A stretch of 64,000 nt of DNA from Voacanga thouarsii (Eukaryota > Streptophyta > Magnoliopsida > Gentianales > Apocynaceae), in contig JANUWF010001625.1 in assembly GCA_026120185.1 (NCBI GenBank), forward strand, positions 1,116,001 through 1,180,000. The letters are read 5' to 3'. A program made the position numbers and the translations under genes. The notes below the pieces were generated by a model. The model did not search any database. It saw only the letters and a program-made list of their open reading frames with translations, and was not told the DNA's origin. Within the stretch, counting starts at the first letter, position 1. Each line of letters opens with the position of its first letter. Positions 11,515-23,610 of the stretch are shown here, piece by piece.

Positions 11515-11827
11515 TTGAGTACTCAATAAGGGTAGGCTAGTAGTACAAGTTTTGAAGAGCAATAGCGAGTCTTCTGGCAAGAGGCCACCTCTAGAAGATG
11601 AACTCAACTTAGAAAAGCGACAATACTACTTAGTCGTGCCGGTCTAAGCTAGCAAGTTTCAGTCAAGTGAACTGTGTATTTCCAAAGTGGACAACCGGTA
11701 TGTTTGGGTGTAGAGAAGGACGAGTATCTTACCCAGTAGGCCGATTACCTACCTTTTTGTCAGTCTGCATAAAGTGTGCCATTCTGACCGTTAAATGGTC
11801 ATGGGGCCCAACATGTGGTAACCCATA
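11515..11827 (+). other. Structured LTR module of X copy A
   Basis: Palindrome TTGAGTACTCAA at 11515-11526. The large stem-loop here has arms TCTTCT/AGAAGA and inner AGAGG-CCA-CCTCT. Copy E has GGAGG-CCA-CCTCC at the same place, so both strands of one pair changed. Then GTAGG/CCTAC and GTCAG/CTGAC hairpins and ATGGG/CCCAT follow. Confidence 0.6.
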
Positions 11828-12303
11828 GCTACCCATTTGAGTTGTTGTATTTATTGTTCACAAGTATGGTTTGAAAAGCGAAACGCCACTCATTATTTTA
11901 ATACTTATTTATTACTTCCCAGCATGTTCTTTTGTACAAATTTTACAACTTGCATACATGAACTGTTTTACCTGAAACACTCAAAGCACACACGGGCTTA
12001 CTGAGATTCTTATCTCATCACATTTTATGCCATGTTTTCAGGTTGAACATGCTATAGAGATGAGTAGCTAGATTTGTTGCCTTCTTGGAAGACTCTATGT
12101 TAATTATTTTATGTGCTGCTTTGAGAGATGATAGTAAACAATTTATTTTTGATTTGTTCCTAAATTTTTAGGTTGTAATAAGTTCACATTTTAAAGTACT
12201 ATTTTTTTTTAGTTTGTTGATGTGACCTAGTTATAAAGACCCATTGTCCTTTGGATGAAGCAACATCCCCGGCCCTGTTGGGCCTAGGTAGTGGGGTGTT
12301 ACA

Positions 12304-13224
12304 ATGTTGCCCCGTCTAGTTTCCCGGACAAGGGGTCTTTATAATGGAAGCAACGGAGGAAATACATATATAAGGTCCAAACTTAATAGAATCCCACACT
12401 GATGGCCAGAGATATACAAATATCAGAGAATCTCATACAAGCCATGTCTACCTTATAACAGAATACAATACATGATCAAAAGGGAAGCTATCCTGACCTA
12501 AACTACCGACTCTGTGGTACCATCCTTCTATTCGCAAATCTTCTTAGCTTTGGATCCTACAAAAAGTAAGATAAAAGAAATGTGTGAGTGATGAATCAGC
12601 TAGTGAGTCCCGTGTGTGCTAGTGCTTTAGGGTACATAAAACTCTTATGGAATAACATATCATTTGTTCACTAAAAACAATTCCAAAACTCTCTAAAGAA
12701 GTGTTTATTCAGAACTTTATTATTTTTAGAAAATATTATTTTATATTTCAAAACATTACCCCAGTTTTTGAATCACATACACTTCTCCAACAAAAGGTCA
12801 GCCTGTATGCCAATCCCATAGTTCTTGCATTCGGTGGCACGTATGTTGTACTGAGACCGCAGCCTCCAGTACTCAACCATGCATCATCAGAATAACTACA
12901 CCATAATGTACTTTTGCTCATGTATACTGCAACATACCTTGTGTACTACAGCACATAATCTTTTACATGCCACCATAAGCTAAGGGTCCCAATCCTAACA
13001 TAATCACCATTAAGGTGGTAAGGAGTCAAATGCACAGAGTGTCCCTGACCAATATCCAGCGAATGACTCAAAATAGGAAGTGCCTATAGACACTATAATT
13101 GCCAGGTGCTAAACGGCTAGCCAGGATGACTTATCTCAATGTTCTGTCATCCAGTTTGGAGTAAGACAATCCCTAAAACTAGCTAGGTTATTTAGAGTCG
13201 CCTACCACTAACATGAGCTAGTAC
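12304..13224 (-). mobile_element. Tekay-type chromovirus 3' LTR, distal part
   Basis: Reverse-strand LTR sequence. It opens (plus strand) with GTTGCCCCGTC and CAAGGGGTCTTTATAA, the reverse of the shared terminal block. It aligns with 28610-29322, the matching part of this element's 5' LTR, and with the C LTR at 4540-5330. It contains the reverse of the conserved CACACACGGGACTCACT motif near 12603-12623. It is split from the rest of the LTR by the Angela element that starts at 13225. Confidence 0.75.
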
Positions 13225-14938
13225 TGATGGGATTTCTATATCACAATAACGATTATTGTTGCGGAAACTAAGAAATCCAAGCCCTAAGATAACAAGCATG
13301 TGATTTAAAACAGGTTTTACAAGGAACAAAAGGTAATGGTTTTAACTTTCTTTGTGCGACTAAAAAATAAAATTTTCCTTCTTCTTGTCTGACGATTGTG
13401 GCGCGATCCAGCAATCCTCTTGATCAAACACCACGAGAGTCGAATGTCCAGCCACTACAATTACAGTGTGTGATTATCTCTAATAGAAATCCACATGGAG
13501 GATCACAACTAAGCACGAATATTTTTTTGTGCTAGCAGAAAACAACAAGGCAGCTAGGGTTTTTGTTCTTCTTGTTTGTGGAAAAATCACGAGAAAGAGA
13601 GAAAAATGAAGGGTTTTGGAAAGTGTTGTTTTTGTGTATTCCACACCCCTTAGGTTTCGTGCATATCTCCTATATGTCCCGAAAAAATACTGAAAAATTG
13701 AGAATTCTAAAGCAATTAGAATTCTCTAATTGTAATTAGAATCATCAAGTTCTCACAATTATAATTTGGCCATAACAACTTCTCTTTCTCGTGATTAACC
13801 GCACTATGTTATCAAATAACATATTGAGTATATAATCCTCTATTGTGTGTGACCTATTAGGATTCCAAGATAATTTGTAGTGAATATGAATTAATTCAAA
13901 TGTCTTTGAGATTAATAATCCAAAATTAATTAGAATTAATCATGTCAATTCTAATCAGGATTACTTTGTTAATTCATCAATTAATAAATCCATATTCCCA
14001 GATTATGAGTGATATGTAGCAACATATCATGACCACCCAAGAGTCCAAGACGTCAAATGGCTTGACATGAACCCTTCAATAACAAACTATAGTGCAATTA
14101 ACTCCTTTCACCATACAATATCTCATTCAGTTTAGAGTACGAAATTAGTGCCGACGCCCTTAGGAATATATTAATTCTGGCCCGAAGATAATAGTACTTG
14201 TACTAGGAACGCACTACTCCAGATGTGTATCAATTGGAACTGTTTCCAATACATAGTCACCTTGGGCAAGGACTTCTCGAGTAGTAATTCCTACATGTGG
14301 CGAAAAGATATTCGCCCCTACTATTAGGAGTGGTGAATCCTTTATTGACCCTCTCAACTACTTCCGTTTACCTCACAATGTACCCAATATCCTTCCCATA
14401 GGTGGCCCTCAAACGGGCTCTAGAGATTGGAATCAATGCACAATGCTTAGCAAATAAAGTACCCTAGAGATCTCAAGTCTATGGATACTTGCACGTTTGT
14501 TATATTGAGATTATATCACTGGCACTAACTAGTTATCCGTGTCATTATCTCATAGTTAGGTCATCTAATGTACTTGTTCTATTAACAAGCATCCATGTGT
14601 TAACTTTGAGTATCTCAATACTCACGGATATGAGAAACACCGCCTAATCGAATCAGAAAGGCTAACATATGCTAGTCTTAACGTATTAATGATGTCCTAT
14701 CTTATTAATACTACAAGTAGGGACTATTTATGTACTAACACTATACAGTGTAGTAAGAATCTCATATCATTATCTCTATCAAGATTTCCTTAACACAAAG
14801 TTGTACTAGGGACTTTATCTAACAGTTATATTACACAAAAGTAAACAAAAGAAACTATAAGATAAATAACGCTTTTTATTAAATAAAATGTATCATATAC
14901 AATATACAAGTGATTGCCTTTAGGGCATAACACTAACA
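13225..14938 (-). mobile_element. Angela/BARE-like Copia element: 3' LTR
   Basis: On the minus strand the LTR starts TGTTAGTGTTATGCCCT at 14938 and ends CCCATCA at 13225, 1714 bp. The start closely resembles the start of BARE/Angela LTRs known from other plants. Length agrees with the solo copy at 44789-46503 (1715 bp). The left flank is AGTAC (13220-13224); AGTAT follows the truncated other end at 17571, a possible target duplication. Confidence 0.85.
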
Positions 14939-14955
14939 AACTCCCACTTGCACTA
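14939..14955 (-). other. Polypurine tract of the Angela element
   Basis: Minus strand reads CTAGTGCAAGTGGGAGTTTG directly before the LTR. AAGTGGGAG is the usual form of this tract in plant Copia elements and primes plus-strand DNA synthesis. Confidence 0.75.
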
Positions 14956-15387
14956 GAGCCAATCATTGATGTATATAATAATGAATGACTCAACATGCCT
15001 TTCATGTTTCTTTTGGAGAGTGCTTTTGGAAGCGGGTTAGCTATGTTCTCATCCGAGAGAACTCTCTCTATCTTTACATCATTCCTATCTATGATCTCCC
15101 AGATCAAATGATAGCATCGCAGTACGTGTTTGGATCGTTGGTGAGACCGTGGCTCCTTCGCTTGTGCAATTGCCCCATTCTTGTCACAATACAAAGATAT
15201 TGGACCAACAGCACTAGGAATCACCCCTAGTTCCATCACAAACTTCTTGATCCAAACGGCCTCCTTAGCTGTTTTAGAAGTGGCTATGTACTCAGCTTCT
15301 GTCATAGAGTCGGCAATAGTCTCTTATTTAAAACTCTTCCAACTTATTGCCCATCCGCACAACCTAAACACATAGCCAGATTGTGAT
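14956..15387 (-). pseudogene. Copia RNase H domain (broken pol)
   Basis: The minus-strand frame from 15305 begins with MTEAEYIA, the conserved RNase H block of Ty1/Copia. It contains KEAVWIKKF, the CDKNGAIAQAKEP active-site block and a C-terminal ANPLPKAL. The enzyme removes RNA from the RNA:DNA hybrid during reverse transcription. The frame runs open into the LTR because the normal stop is lost. The upstream RT is separated from it by stops and frameshifts, so this is not an intact gene. Confidence 0.85.
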
Positions 15388-16440
15388 TAGAAATAATTTT
15401 TGTTAGATTAAAAATTGGCATCAATATACTTGTTTATTTTCAAATCACTTACTCCATATACTAAGAACACATCTTTATTCCTTCGTAAGTACTTAAGGAT
15501 GTTCTTTACAGCCACCCAATGACCTTTGCCAGGGCCAGATTGGTATTTTCTTGTTAAACTGAAAGTACAAGATACATCGGGCCTTGTACATATCATAGCG
15601 TACATGATAGATCCAACTACCGAATTATATGAAATCGTACTCATGTGATCCCTTACAACTTGTGTCTCAGGAGACATCAACTTTGAAAGGCTTACACCAT
15701 GTGACATAGTTAAGAATCCCTTTTTGGATTGAACTATGCTAAACCTCTTTAAAACTTTATCTATGTATATAGACTGTGAAAGACCTAGTAACCTTTTAGA
15801 TCTATCTCTATAGATCCTTATTCGAAGAATATAGGTTACTTCACCAAGGTCTTTCATGGAGAATTGTTTGGACAGCCAAACTTTCACCGTTTACAAGACA
15901 GGTATATCGTTTCCTATTAGTAATATGTCATCTACATAAAACAATAAAAAAATAATTGTGCTCCCACTGACCTTCTTGGATACACAAGGCTCATTCATAT
16001 TTTGAATGAAACCAAACTATTTGATTATTTCATCAAAACGGATGTTCCAACTCCTAGAAGCTTGCTTAAGTCCATAAATGGACCTTTGCAGCTTACACAC
16101 CATTGTGCTATCATTAGATGTGAAACACTCAGGTTGTGTCATATACACTTCCTCAATCAGATTTCCGTTTTGGAAAGCTATTTTCACATCCATTTGCCAA
16201 ATCTCATAATCATAATGAGCAGCAATGGTTAGGAGTATCCTGATGGATTTAAACACGGCTACGGGCGAGAAAATTTCGTCATAGTCAATTCCATATTGTT
16301 GACGATAACCCTTTGCCACTAGTCGTGCTTTATAGGTAACTATATTACTATCTATGTTCGTTTTCTTCTTGAAAACCCATTTGCACCTAATAAGTTTAAT
16401 TCTTTTGGTTAGATCAACTAAAGTCCATACTTAATTGTCA
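15388..16440 (-). pseudogene. Copia reverse transcriptase (broken pol)
   Basis: Two open stretches give recognisable Copia RT. The one at 16319-16017 has KGYRQ, YDEIFSPVAV, QMDVKIAF and LQRSIYGLKQASRSW. The one at 15887-15408 has QFSMKDLGE, IYIDKVLKRF and CTRPDVSC. Between them, at about 15927-15938, the catalytic YVDD box is intact. Residues before 16319 (to about 16440) continue the domain with CKWVFKKK. Frameshifts and stops separate the parts. The motif set fits the Tork/Angela side of Ty1/Copia. Confidence 0.88.
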
Positions 16441-17570
16441 TACATAAAATCCATCTCTGACTTCATAGTCTCAAGCTATTTGCCAGATTCTGAACTGTTC
16501 AGAACATCCTTTAGGTAGTAGGCTCATCCTCATCTATGAGCAATACGTCATTGTGGTCACTTATGAGAAATTCATAGCTCTCAGGTGCCACACGTATCCT
16601 ACTAGACCTACAAGGTTCTTGTGTAGTAGAAAGTTCATCTATTTTCTCAATAGATATGGGATAAGAAGGTTGATCCTCGTTTGTTTGATCTTCAAGAACT
16701 TCACTAAGTTTAATTTTACTCCCATTGTCCCCGTTGAGCATGAGCTCCTTCTCTAAGAAGACGACATCCGGTAGAAGTAATATCTAAAAGATTCTTTCGG
16801 ATATCCCACAAACAAACACTTTGTCAGACTTACTATTAAGTTTGTCTTACTGTGGCCTTTCGACAAAGGCAGGACAACCCCATACTCGCAAGTGAGATAA
16901 CTTTAGATTCTTACCAAAGAACATTTCAAATGGGGTAGAATCAACCGATTTTGTCAGAACTCTATTTAGTATATAAACAGAAGTCTTTGGTGCATACCCC
17001 CAAAATTATTTCGGTAGGTCTGCAAAGCCATCATGGTCTGTACCATATCTAGTAGGGTTCAATTCTTTCTCTTACATACACCGTTATGTTGAGGTGTATG
17101 TCGTGGAGTCCATTGAGATAATATCCCATAATCTCTAAGATAACTCAGAAACTCTTGGCTCAAGTATTCTCCTCCTCGATTAAATTTTAGAGTCTTAATA
17201 CTTTTGCCAAGTTATTTCTCTATTTCTTTCTTGAAATCTTTGAACTTATCAAAGGTCTCAGATTTGTATTTCATTAAATACAAATACCCGTATCGTGGGA
17301 AATCATCGATAAAGGTTATGAAATAGTTATAACCTCCTCTTGTTTGTATTGACATTGGGCCACATACATCAGAATGTATGAGTTCTAATAACTCCTTCGA
17401 CTGTTCTCCTTTTCTAAAAAATGAGTTTTAGCCATTTATCTAGTAAACAAGACTCGCAGTGCTATATGATTTATAATCAAATGACCCTAAGTCACTAAGC
17501 TTGTGTAACTTAGAAACATGATTTTCATTTACATAGTCCAAACGACAATGCCATAAGTAAGAGGTGTTGG
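16441..17570 (-). pseudogene. Copia integrase, GAG-pre-integrase and linker, 5'-truncated
   Basis: 16741-16511 is an acidic linker with a SSRIR block, typical between integrase and RT. 16790-17400 shows decayed integrase, including a VFVCGISE-like block (usually FVGYP) and a HTPQHNGV-like segment near 17090. 17400-17565 reads as the GAG-pre-integrase domain with a LWHCRL block. The element stops here: no gag, protease or 5' LTR remains. The matching part of the host LTR also seems missing, which suggests one deletion removed both. Confidence 0.75.
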
Positions 17571-19188
17571 AGTATTTCATCCAAGATCACACAATTAATC
17601 ATCCATAAGTTCATCCATTTTCTAAGCAAAATTCTAAAATTTTATTACTTTGACACATGATTTTGTTTGGGACACAACATTCAACTCCCAACTCCGATTT
17701 GAATCTATGATATACTAAAAGGACCATAAGACTCTTTACTTTAATTCATAATTAGCCCTTTTTAGAGTTTTGGTCCTTGTGACTTGTTACTAGGCAAAAA
17801 CTGCCCCAGTAGTTTTCTAGTTTTTAATCCATTTTCGTAATAAAACTTCACCTACTTGTGCTTCTTGACTCATAACACCTATATAATCCTTAGTCCACTT
17901 CATTTCGTTTCAAAAACCCTTAATTCTTTCGATTTTTAGGTTCAAGAAATCCAGTAAGTTCTTCTACAAATAAAATATAATCAACATCAACGTTAAAAAA
18001 CAATCATAATCTCTTTTCTTTAATGTTTAAACCCATTTTTATCCCAACTCTACCATCATTCTTCTCAATTATGAATCCCCTTTAAATCACCATTCAAATA
18101 CCCTTATTCACCATACCAAATATAGCCTATGAATCCTTCATCCAACCAGTACACACATTTGCACACACAAAGTCTAACATAGTACACAATAATCATTTTA
18201 ATCATCACAAATCTAACATTTTCATGTTATAATTCATATAAAAAAGATCACCGTAACGAAATCTTCAACTTTAATTCTTGAAGCATAGCATTTTACCTTG
18301 TGTATGAGGAGCTCTACCTTAAATTTACTCCAAGGATCTCCAACTTCTTCAAGAACAATAGCTTCTCTCTCTTTTTCCAATTTTTCCTTGATTTTCTCAA
18401 CTTGTTCTTCCTTATTTTCTCGCTCTCTCTTTTTTCTTCTTTCTCTTCTCTTCTTCTTATGCTGCCGGCTTTCCCCCCTAACACCACCCCCATTCTTGGT
18501 CAAAATAATGACCTATAGAATTTTTCTCAATTAAATGAATGGTGGCTACTTTACACGTGTCACGATCTCATTTTTTTTTTTGCATTTTTCTTAATTATTT
18601 TGTAAAGCTTATTCAAGAAGTTTTGCAGGCATGAATATTTCATGCAGCCTCATATTAGTTGACACTTGTTCTTAGCCACCAATCACAAGAAGCCACACGT
18701 CCCATTTTCAACCGTATTTTCCTACTTTCTTAAGAAATAACCAAAATCGAGTCCGTTATGGAAAAATATTTTATTTCACCATTTAACTCTAAAAAATCCA
18801 CCAAATCCATTGGTAATACATAAATTCTTCAATTTATTCTTTACTTGGTTAAATTTGTGGTCAAAGACACGGGCGCAATCAAAATAACGAAAATGCCCCC
18901 GATACCCTAGGGTAGCATAATTCACACCAAATTGTACATTTCATCGCACTGATCAATTTCTCTTTTCAGAGTACCCTAAAATTCTTATTTTGTTAATAAT
19001 AATAGCATTCCAAAAATTTAGGGTACTGGTAGAACAAATCCAATAATTACATCCAGGTCCCGACAAAATTTTATTTCACCCAAGCATTCGTCTCATTACA
19101 CCAATTGACTTTCATTCTGGACATCAATACAAATTCTTATCCTATTACAAATAGAAGCCAATCGAAAGTAAAAATGTGGGGTGTTAAT
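17571..19188 (-). mobile_element. Tekay-type chromovirus 3' LTR, proximal part
   Basis: Aligns with 31411-32450, the start of the same element's 5' LTR. On the minus strand it begins at 19188 with a degenerate TTAACACCCCAC (usual TGTAACACCCC). It includes a purine-rich stretch (18234-18510), an AT-rich section and the reverse of leader-like sequence. With 12304-13224 at least 2.5 kb of LTR is present. The apparent ORFs on both strands at 18234-18534 come from the purine/pyrimidine-rich composition. Confidence 0.75.
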
Positions 19189-19227
19189 TCTCCCATTCTT
19201 ACAAAAATTTCGTCCTCAAAATTTGGC
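19189..19227 (-). other. Polypurine tract region of the Tekay element
   Basis: Minus strand reads TTTTGTAAGAATGGGAGAAT directly before the LTR, matching the usual layout of Tekay/Del elements in which a G-rich tract follows the chromodomain. Confidence 0.7.
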
Positions 19228-19452
19228 TTACACTTGGAATAGTTTTGGATATTTCTTGAACATCTCTGCCTCTGTTTCCCAAGTTGCATCTTGTATAGGA
19301 TGATGGTTCCGCAACACTTTTACAAGTGGTATTTTCTTATTCCATAGTTCTTTTTTAACGAACTTCAAGTTCCTAATAGGCTTTTCCTCATACTTTAAGG
19401 ATGGAGTCATCTCAATGGGTTCTTCTTTTAAGATGTGGGTAGGATCAGCCAC
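19228..19452 (-). pseudogene. Chromodomain end of Tekay-type Gypsy pol
   Basis: The 74-residue frame holds the C-terminal chromodomain of a chromovirus. The tell-tale blocks are PLVKVLRNHH, DATWETEAEM and KKYPKLF, preceded by a typical DPTHILKEEP segment. Such chromodomains are thought to steer insertion into heterochromatin marked by histone methylation. The typical Trp-Arg before NHH is reduced to Arg. The frame is separated from integrase by a stop. Confidence 0.88.
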
Positions 19453-19458
19453 ATATTT

Positions 19459-20440
19459 TCAAAGTTGAGAGACATGGAATACGTCACGATTTCCTTGAAG
19501 CTCTATGAGTAACTTCAACTGGTAAGCTAATTTCCCAATCTTTTCGATAATGGGAAATGGTCCTACATACCTAGGTGCTAATTTAGTTCCTTGTCCATTA
19601 ATCCCCAATTGTCGTTGTGGAGTCAACTTCAAGAATACATACTCCCCTTCAACAAATTGCAAATCTCTCCAGCGTCGATCCACATAACTTTTTTACCTAC
19701 TCTGTGCTGCCTCCAACTTGGTTTTGATCAGCTTCGTGACCTGGTGAACCTTTTCGAGATCAAAAGCATCATGTTCACCCATTCTCCGTCCTAAACTTTC
19801 CCAATATAACTAGGACTGACATTTCCTTCCCTATAAAGTTTCAAATGGGGCCATTCCGATAGTTAATTGAGAACTATTGTTGTAAGAAAATTATGTATAT
19901 GCTAAATTATCAATCCACTTGGTTCCAAAATCTAGAGCGCAAGCCCGTAACATATCTTCTAAAATCTTGTTTACTCGTTCAGTTTTCCATCCGTTTGTAG
20001 GTGCACTGCTATACTGAACTTTAAGGTTGTCCCATATTTCTTGTGCAACTTAGTCCAAAACTTTGAAGTGAATCTGGGATCTTGATCTGATACAATGCTA
20101 GAGGGTATTCCGTGGAGTCAGTTTACTTCCTCCATATAGATTTTGCTCAACTTCTCTAACAAATCCCATTGATTGATAGGGATGAAATGAGCAGACTTAG
20201 TCAGCCGATCAACTATTACCCATATGGTATCTTGCTGTCCTACCTCCATAGGCAATCCTGTAATGAAGTCCATAGTTATTTCATCCTATTTCCATGATGG
20301 AGATTGTAACAACTGCAATAATCCTCCAGGCCGTTGCTGATCAGCTTTCACTTGTTGATAAGTTAATTGTCGGGCTACAATATTTGAGACATCCTTCTTC
20401 ATACCAATCTACCAATAAAATACTATTTCAGGTCCTGATA
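19459..20440 (-). pseudogene. Integrase of Tekay-type Gypsy pol
   Basis: The C-terminal part (19683-19459) has VGPFPIIEKIGKLAYQLKL and DVFHVSQL. The core lies upstream: TMDFITGLP with the first catalytic Asp at about 20268, SDQDPRFTSKFW with the second at about 20085, and TDGKLNE with the Glu at about 19974. A VDRLTKSAHFIP block sits between. The enzyme inserts the cDNA into chromosomal DNA. All three catalytic residues can be seen, but stops and frameshifts break the chain. Confidence 0.88.
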
Positions 20441-20854
20441 CATTTTTATAGCTCCTAGATGGATAGTATTTTTACTTTGACGTGCTTCTGTTAAAATGTA
20501 TTGCCTTATCGCAGACTATTTTGGGATACAATACCAATCTCGGTAATATATAATTCCATCAATATCCCTTTCGAAACTCATCTCCTTCTTTATTTACCTC
20601 TTTTTACACCAGCCTCTTGAACTCTTCATCTTTATCTTGCTCTTCCTTCAACTGCTTTAGGAAGGTAGGTTGAATGGAAATATTATTAGCCTCATTTCTC
20701 CATCTACGGTAAATGTTTCAAATTCTGGAATTTATAACATCCGAAGAGTTGATAAATTTGATTTCTTACTGAGGGCATCTACTATGGTGTTTGACTTCCC
20801 AAGGTGATACTTGATTAGATACCAAAATTCTTCTAGGAACTCCATCCACTGACG

Positions 20855-21064
20855 TTATCTCATATTCAAATCTTTCTGAGTAAAAGTATACTTTAAACTT
20901 TTGTGAACAGTGAAAACTTCAAACCCAGCTCCATACAAATAATGCCTACACTTCTTAAGAGCAAATTCAATAGCTGCCAATTCTAGGTCATGCGTAGGAT
21001 AATTCTCTTCATGGGGTTTCAATTTCCTATAGCTATAGGCTATCACCTTTCTTTCATGCATCAA
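20855..21064 (-). pseudogene. RNase H of Tekay-type Gypsy pol
   Basis: Frame with [39 protein letters not shown] and [13 protein letters not shown], the standard Gypsy RNase H blocks. The usual TDHKSL reads TVHKSL here, losing an active-site Asp. Upstream sequence to about 21217 continues the RT/RNase H link without a long frame. Confidence 0.88.
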
Positions 21065-21217
21065 TACTCCTCATACTCCTTCTTTTGATGCATCTGTGTA
21101 CAGCTCATCAGGTTTATCCATCTTTGGCAGTGCCAAAAAAGGAGCAGAGCTTACCCTCGTTTTCAGTTCCAAAAAACTTTTCTCACACTTCTTTGTCCAT
21201 ACATAAGGGACTTTCTT

Positions 21218-22100
21218 TTACGTGAATCGAGTTAAAGGTAATGCCATCTTAGAGAATCTCTCAATAAATCTCCGATAATACCCTACTAATCCCAAGAAAC
21301 TTCGAATTTCAATTGGAGTCTCGAGACGTTTCCAATTTGTCATTGCCTTGACTTTTGTAGGATCTATTGTAATTCCATCCTTGGATATTACATGTCCCAA
21401 GAATGCCACTTCCTGTAACCAAAACCCACACTTACTGAATTTTGCATATAATATGGCCTCCCATAACTTTCCCAATACTTTTTGAAGGTGTTGTTCATAT
21501 TCTTAGGGATCTTTAGAGTATACTAGAATGTCATTTATGAATATAACCACAAAATCATATAAGTATGGCAAGAGATTTTGATGCATAAAGTCCATAAAAA
21601 TAGTAGGGGCATTAGTAACACCAAAGGGCATCACTACAAACTCAAAATGACCATATCAAGTTTTTAATGCAATTTTTGGTAAATCTTCTTCCCAAATCCG
21701 GGCTTGGTAATATCCTTGCCTCAAGTCTAATTTCGAAAATATCCAGCTCCCTATAGCTGGTCAAATAGTTCATCAACCATGGGCAACGGATATTTATTCT
21801 TTACCGTCACTGCATTCAACCCTCAATAATCTATACACATTCGTAATGACCCATCTTTCTTCTTGAAAAAAAAATATAGATGCTTCCTACTGTGAAGTAC
21901 TTGGTCGAATGAACCCTTGTTCCATTAAATCCTGTAGTTATTTCTTGGGCTCCTATAATTCTGTAGGTTCCATTCTATAAGGGGTTCTTACCGATGGCAC
22001 TAGGTTAATGGAAAATTCTGCTTCTCTCTCCGACAGTAACTCCTTCAATTTTGCTGGAAAAATTATCTAAATATGTATTTACAACAGGCACATCTTCAAG
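21218..22100 (-). pseudogene. Reverse transcriptase of Tekay-type Gypsy pol
   Basis: The frame 21475-21218 has KFSKCGFWL, VAFLGHVISKDGI, DPTKVKAMTNW and RSFLGLVGYYRRFIERFS, the Gypsy RT thumb. Upstream, the catalytic YIDD box reads FINDIL at about 21525-21545, so one of the two catalytic Asp residues is now Asn. More RT is readable in pieces to about 22000. The enzyme is clearly dead. Confidence 0.85.
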
Positions 22101-22162
22101 CTTCTTAACCTCTCCTAGCTTGTTAATTACATAAGCCAAGTATTTTGTGCACCCTTTCCTAA

Positions 22163-22636
22163 TCATCTTCCGAGCCTTGATCCCTGATATAAAAGTATTA
22201 ATTTCCTTCCTGCCTCGCCTACAAATTCCAATATAGGTTTTGCAAATCGATGGAATCGTACTACCTTATCTCTATAGTCAACTTGAGCATAATGCTGGAA
22301 TAGCCAATCTATACCCAAGATACAATTACTATCCTCTATAGGCAAACATATCAAATCTCCTCCCAATAATTCATCTCCTACCAAAATCTTACAATCCCTA
22401 TGTATTTTCTCACAATTTATTTACTTTTCCAATGGAGTATTGACAATCATTTCATATAAAGTTTCTTTCCCTTTTATCCCCATTGAATCAAGAAATGAAT
22501 TGGCAATAAAGGAATGCGTAGAATCGGAATCTACTAATACTTTAGCAGTATGATAAAAAATAAAAAGTGTACCTTCCACCACCTTAGCCTGATTGTTCGT
22601 TTTCTCTAATAGCACTACCCGAACATTTACTTGCAA
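22163..22636 (-). pseudogene. Aspartic protease and RT linker of Tekay-type Gypsy pol
   Basis: The frame 22636-22421 contains VLVDSDSTHSFIANSF. The usual active-site Asp-Ser-Gly is changed to Asp-Ser-Asp, so this protease would be inactive. The frame 22384-22163 has NCILGIDWLFQHYAQVDYR, the conserved GMDWL block that follows the protease in these elements. The protease would process the Gag-Pol polyprotein. Confidence 0.85.
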
Positions 22637-22689
22637 TTTAGGAGGTTTAGTTCTGGAGGTAGAAGCTTGTCCTTAGGTTTTTTCTTCTG

Positions 22690-23610
22690 AATCCTAACCT
22701 CTGTCCATGGCTATTACTTCCACGTCAACTCCATCCTCCCATCCTCCTGGGTGAGGGGATTGAAGGCTCTTGTAGCCTAGCTCCCTACAATTGAAGCATT
22801 TAAAGGACAACGGTCCTCTAATCGGGCCAGTCAGCCTCTCTTCCTTTGCAGCTTTCTATTCTTCTACCATCGGGACCCTCTAACTCTCTTCTGAATCATG
22901 CACCAAAATTTACCTTGGTTCCTCTCACATGCCTGATCAATATCAGCCATTTCTGTTCTAGAGGCCATCTCTACTACAACATTGTAATCGGTAGGAGCCA
23001 TACTAGCTAATTCTCTCTTCAGCTATGGCCGTAAGCCCTTCACAAAACGTCCACCCTTATTTGCTTCTGAATGGACTAAAGGTGGGCAGTATTTTGATAG
23101 TCTAGTGAATTCAGCATCATATTGTACCACCATACGACCTCTTTCCCGAACAACTTGAAATTCATCCTTCTTTCTTTCTACCACCCAAATGGGAAAAAAA
23201 TCCATAAAATTATCCTTAAAATCTACCCACTCCCATTCTCATTGATCATCTCCCTTGTCCACCAATCTTGGGTAGGTCCTTTCGATTGGAATGTCACAAG
23301 CTGTACCTTCCTTTGCTCCGAGTAATTCAGGGCTACAAAAATCTTTTTCATCTGCTTAATCCAATTTTCTACCTCCTGTTTTAAATCAAATCACCCTTGA
23401 AATTGTGGAGGGTGAAATTTCAAAAAGCGCTCAAAGGCTCGATCCGATTCATCTTCACTTTGTTGATTTTCCCTACCCATACCCTCATTCACACTAATGT
23501 TCTCGTTTACTCTAGCAGCAGTCTTAGTCAGCTACTGGATCATATCAGCTATCTTTTGAAAAACTTGAAACATGGGGTGGTCCAAAGTCATAACGTAGGG
23601 ACTTTCTGCC
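22690..23610 (-). pseudogene. Gag of Tekay-type Gypsy element, main part
   Basis: Readable on the minus strand in one main frame with stops. It has a RAFERFLKFHPPQFQG block, an ENWIKQMKKIF capsid segment, QYDAEFTRLSKYCPPLV, and a degenerate zinc knuckle near 22800 starting CFNCRELGY. Gag forms the particle shell and binds RNA. Its N-terminal part continues at 27566 after the inserted X copy E. Confidence 0.8.

Larger units (their letters stand above)
9958..12303 (+). mobile_element. Family X LTR, copy A, right part
   Basis: Continues copy A after element C: CT repeat remnant, NTGGCC(G/T)AATGGT region, AT-rich middle, structured module and terminal block ending GTGGGGTGTTACA at 12303. It abuts the distal end of the Tekay 3' LTR, about 50 bp short of where the 5' LTR equivalent ends. 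Copy A therefore probably inserted inside that LTR, with the missing tip lying left of the window. Confidence 0.8.

Noticed and set aside
18234..18534. A Lys/Glu/Arg-rich ORF and two overlapping opposite frames as proteins
   Set aside because: All come from one purine/pyrimidine-rich stretch of the Tekay LTR, which also appears in LTR C and at 31620-31740.
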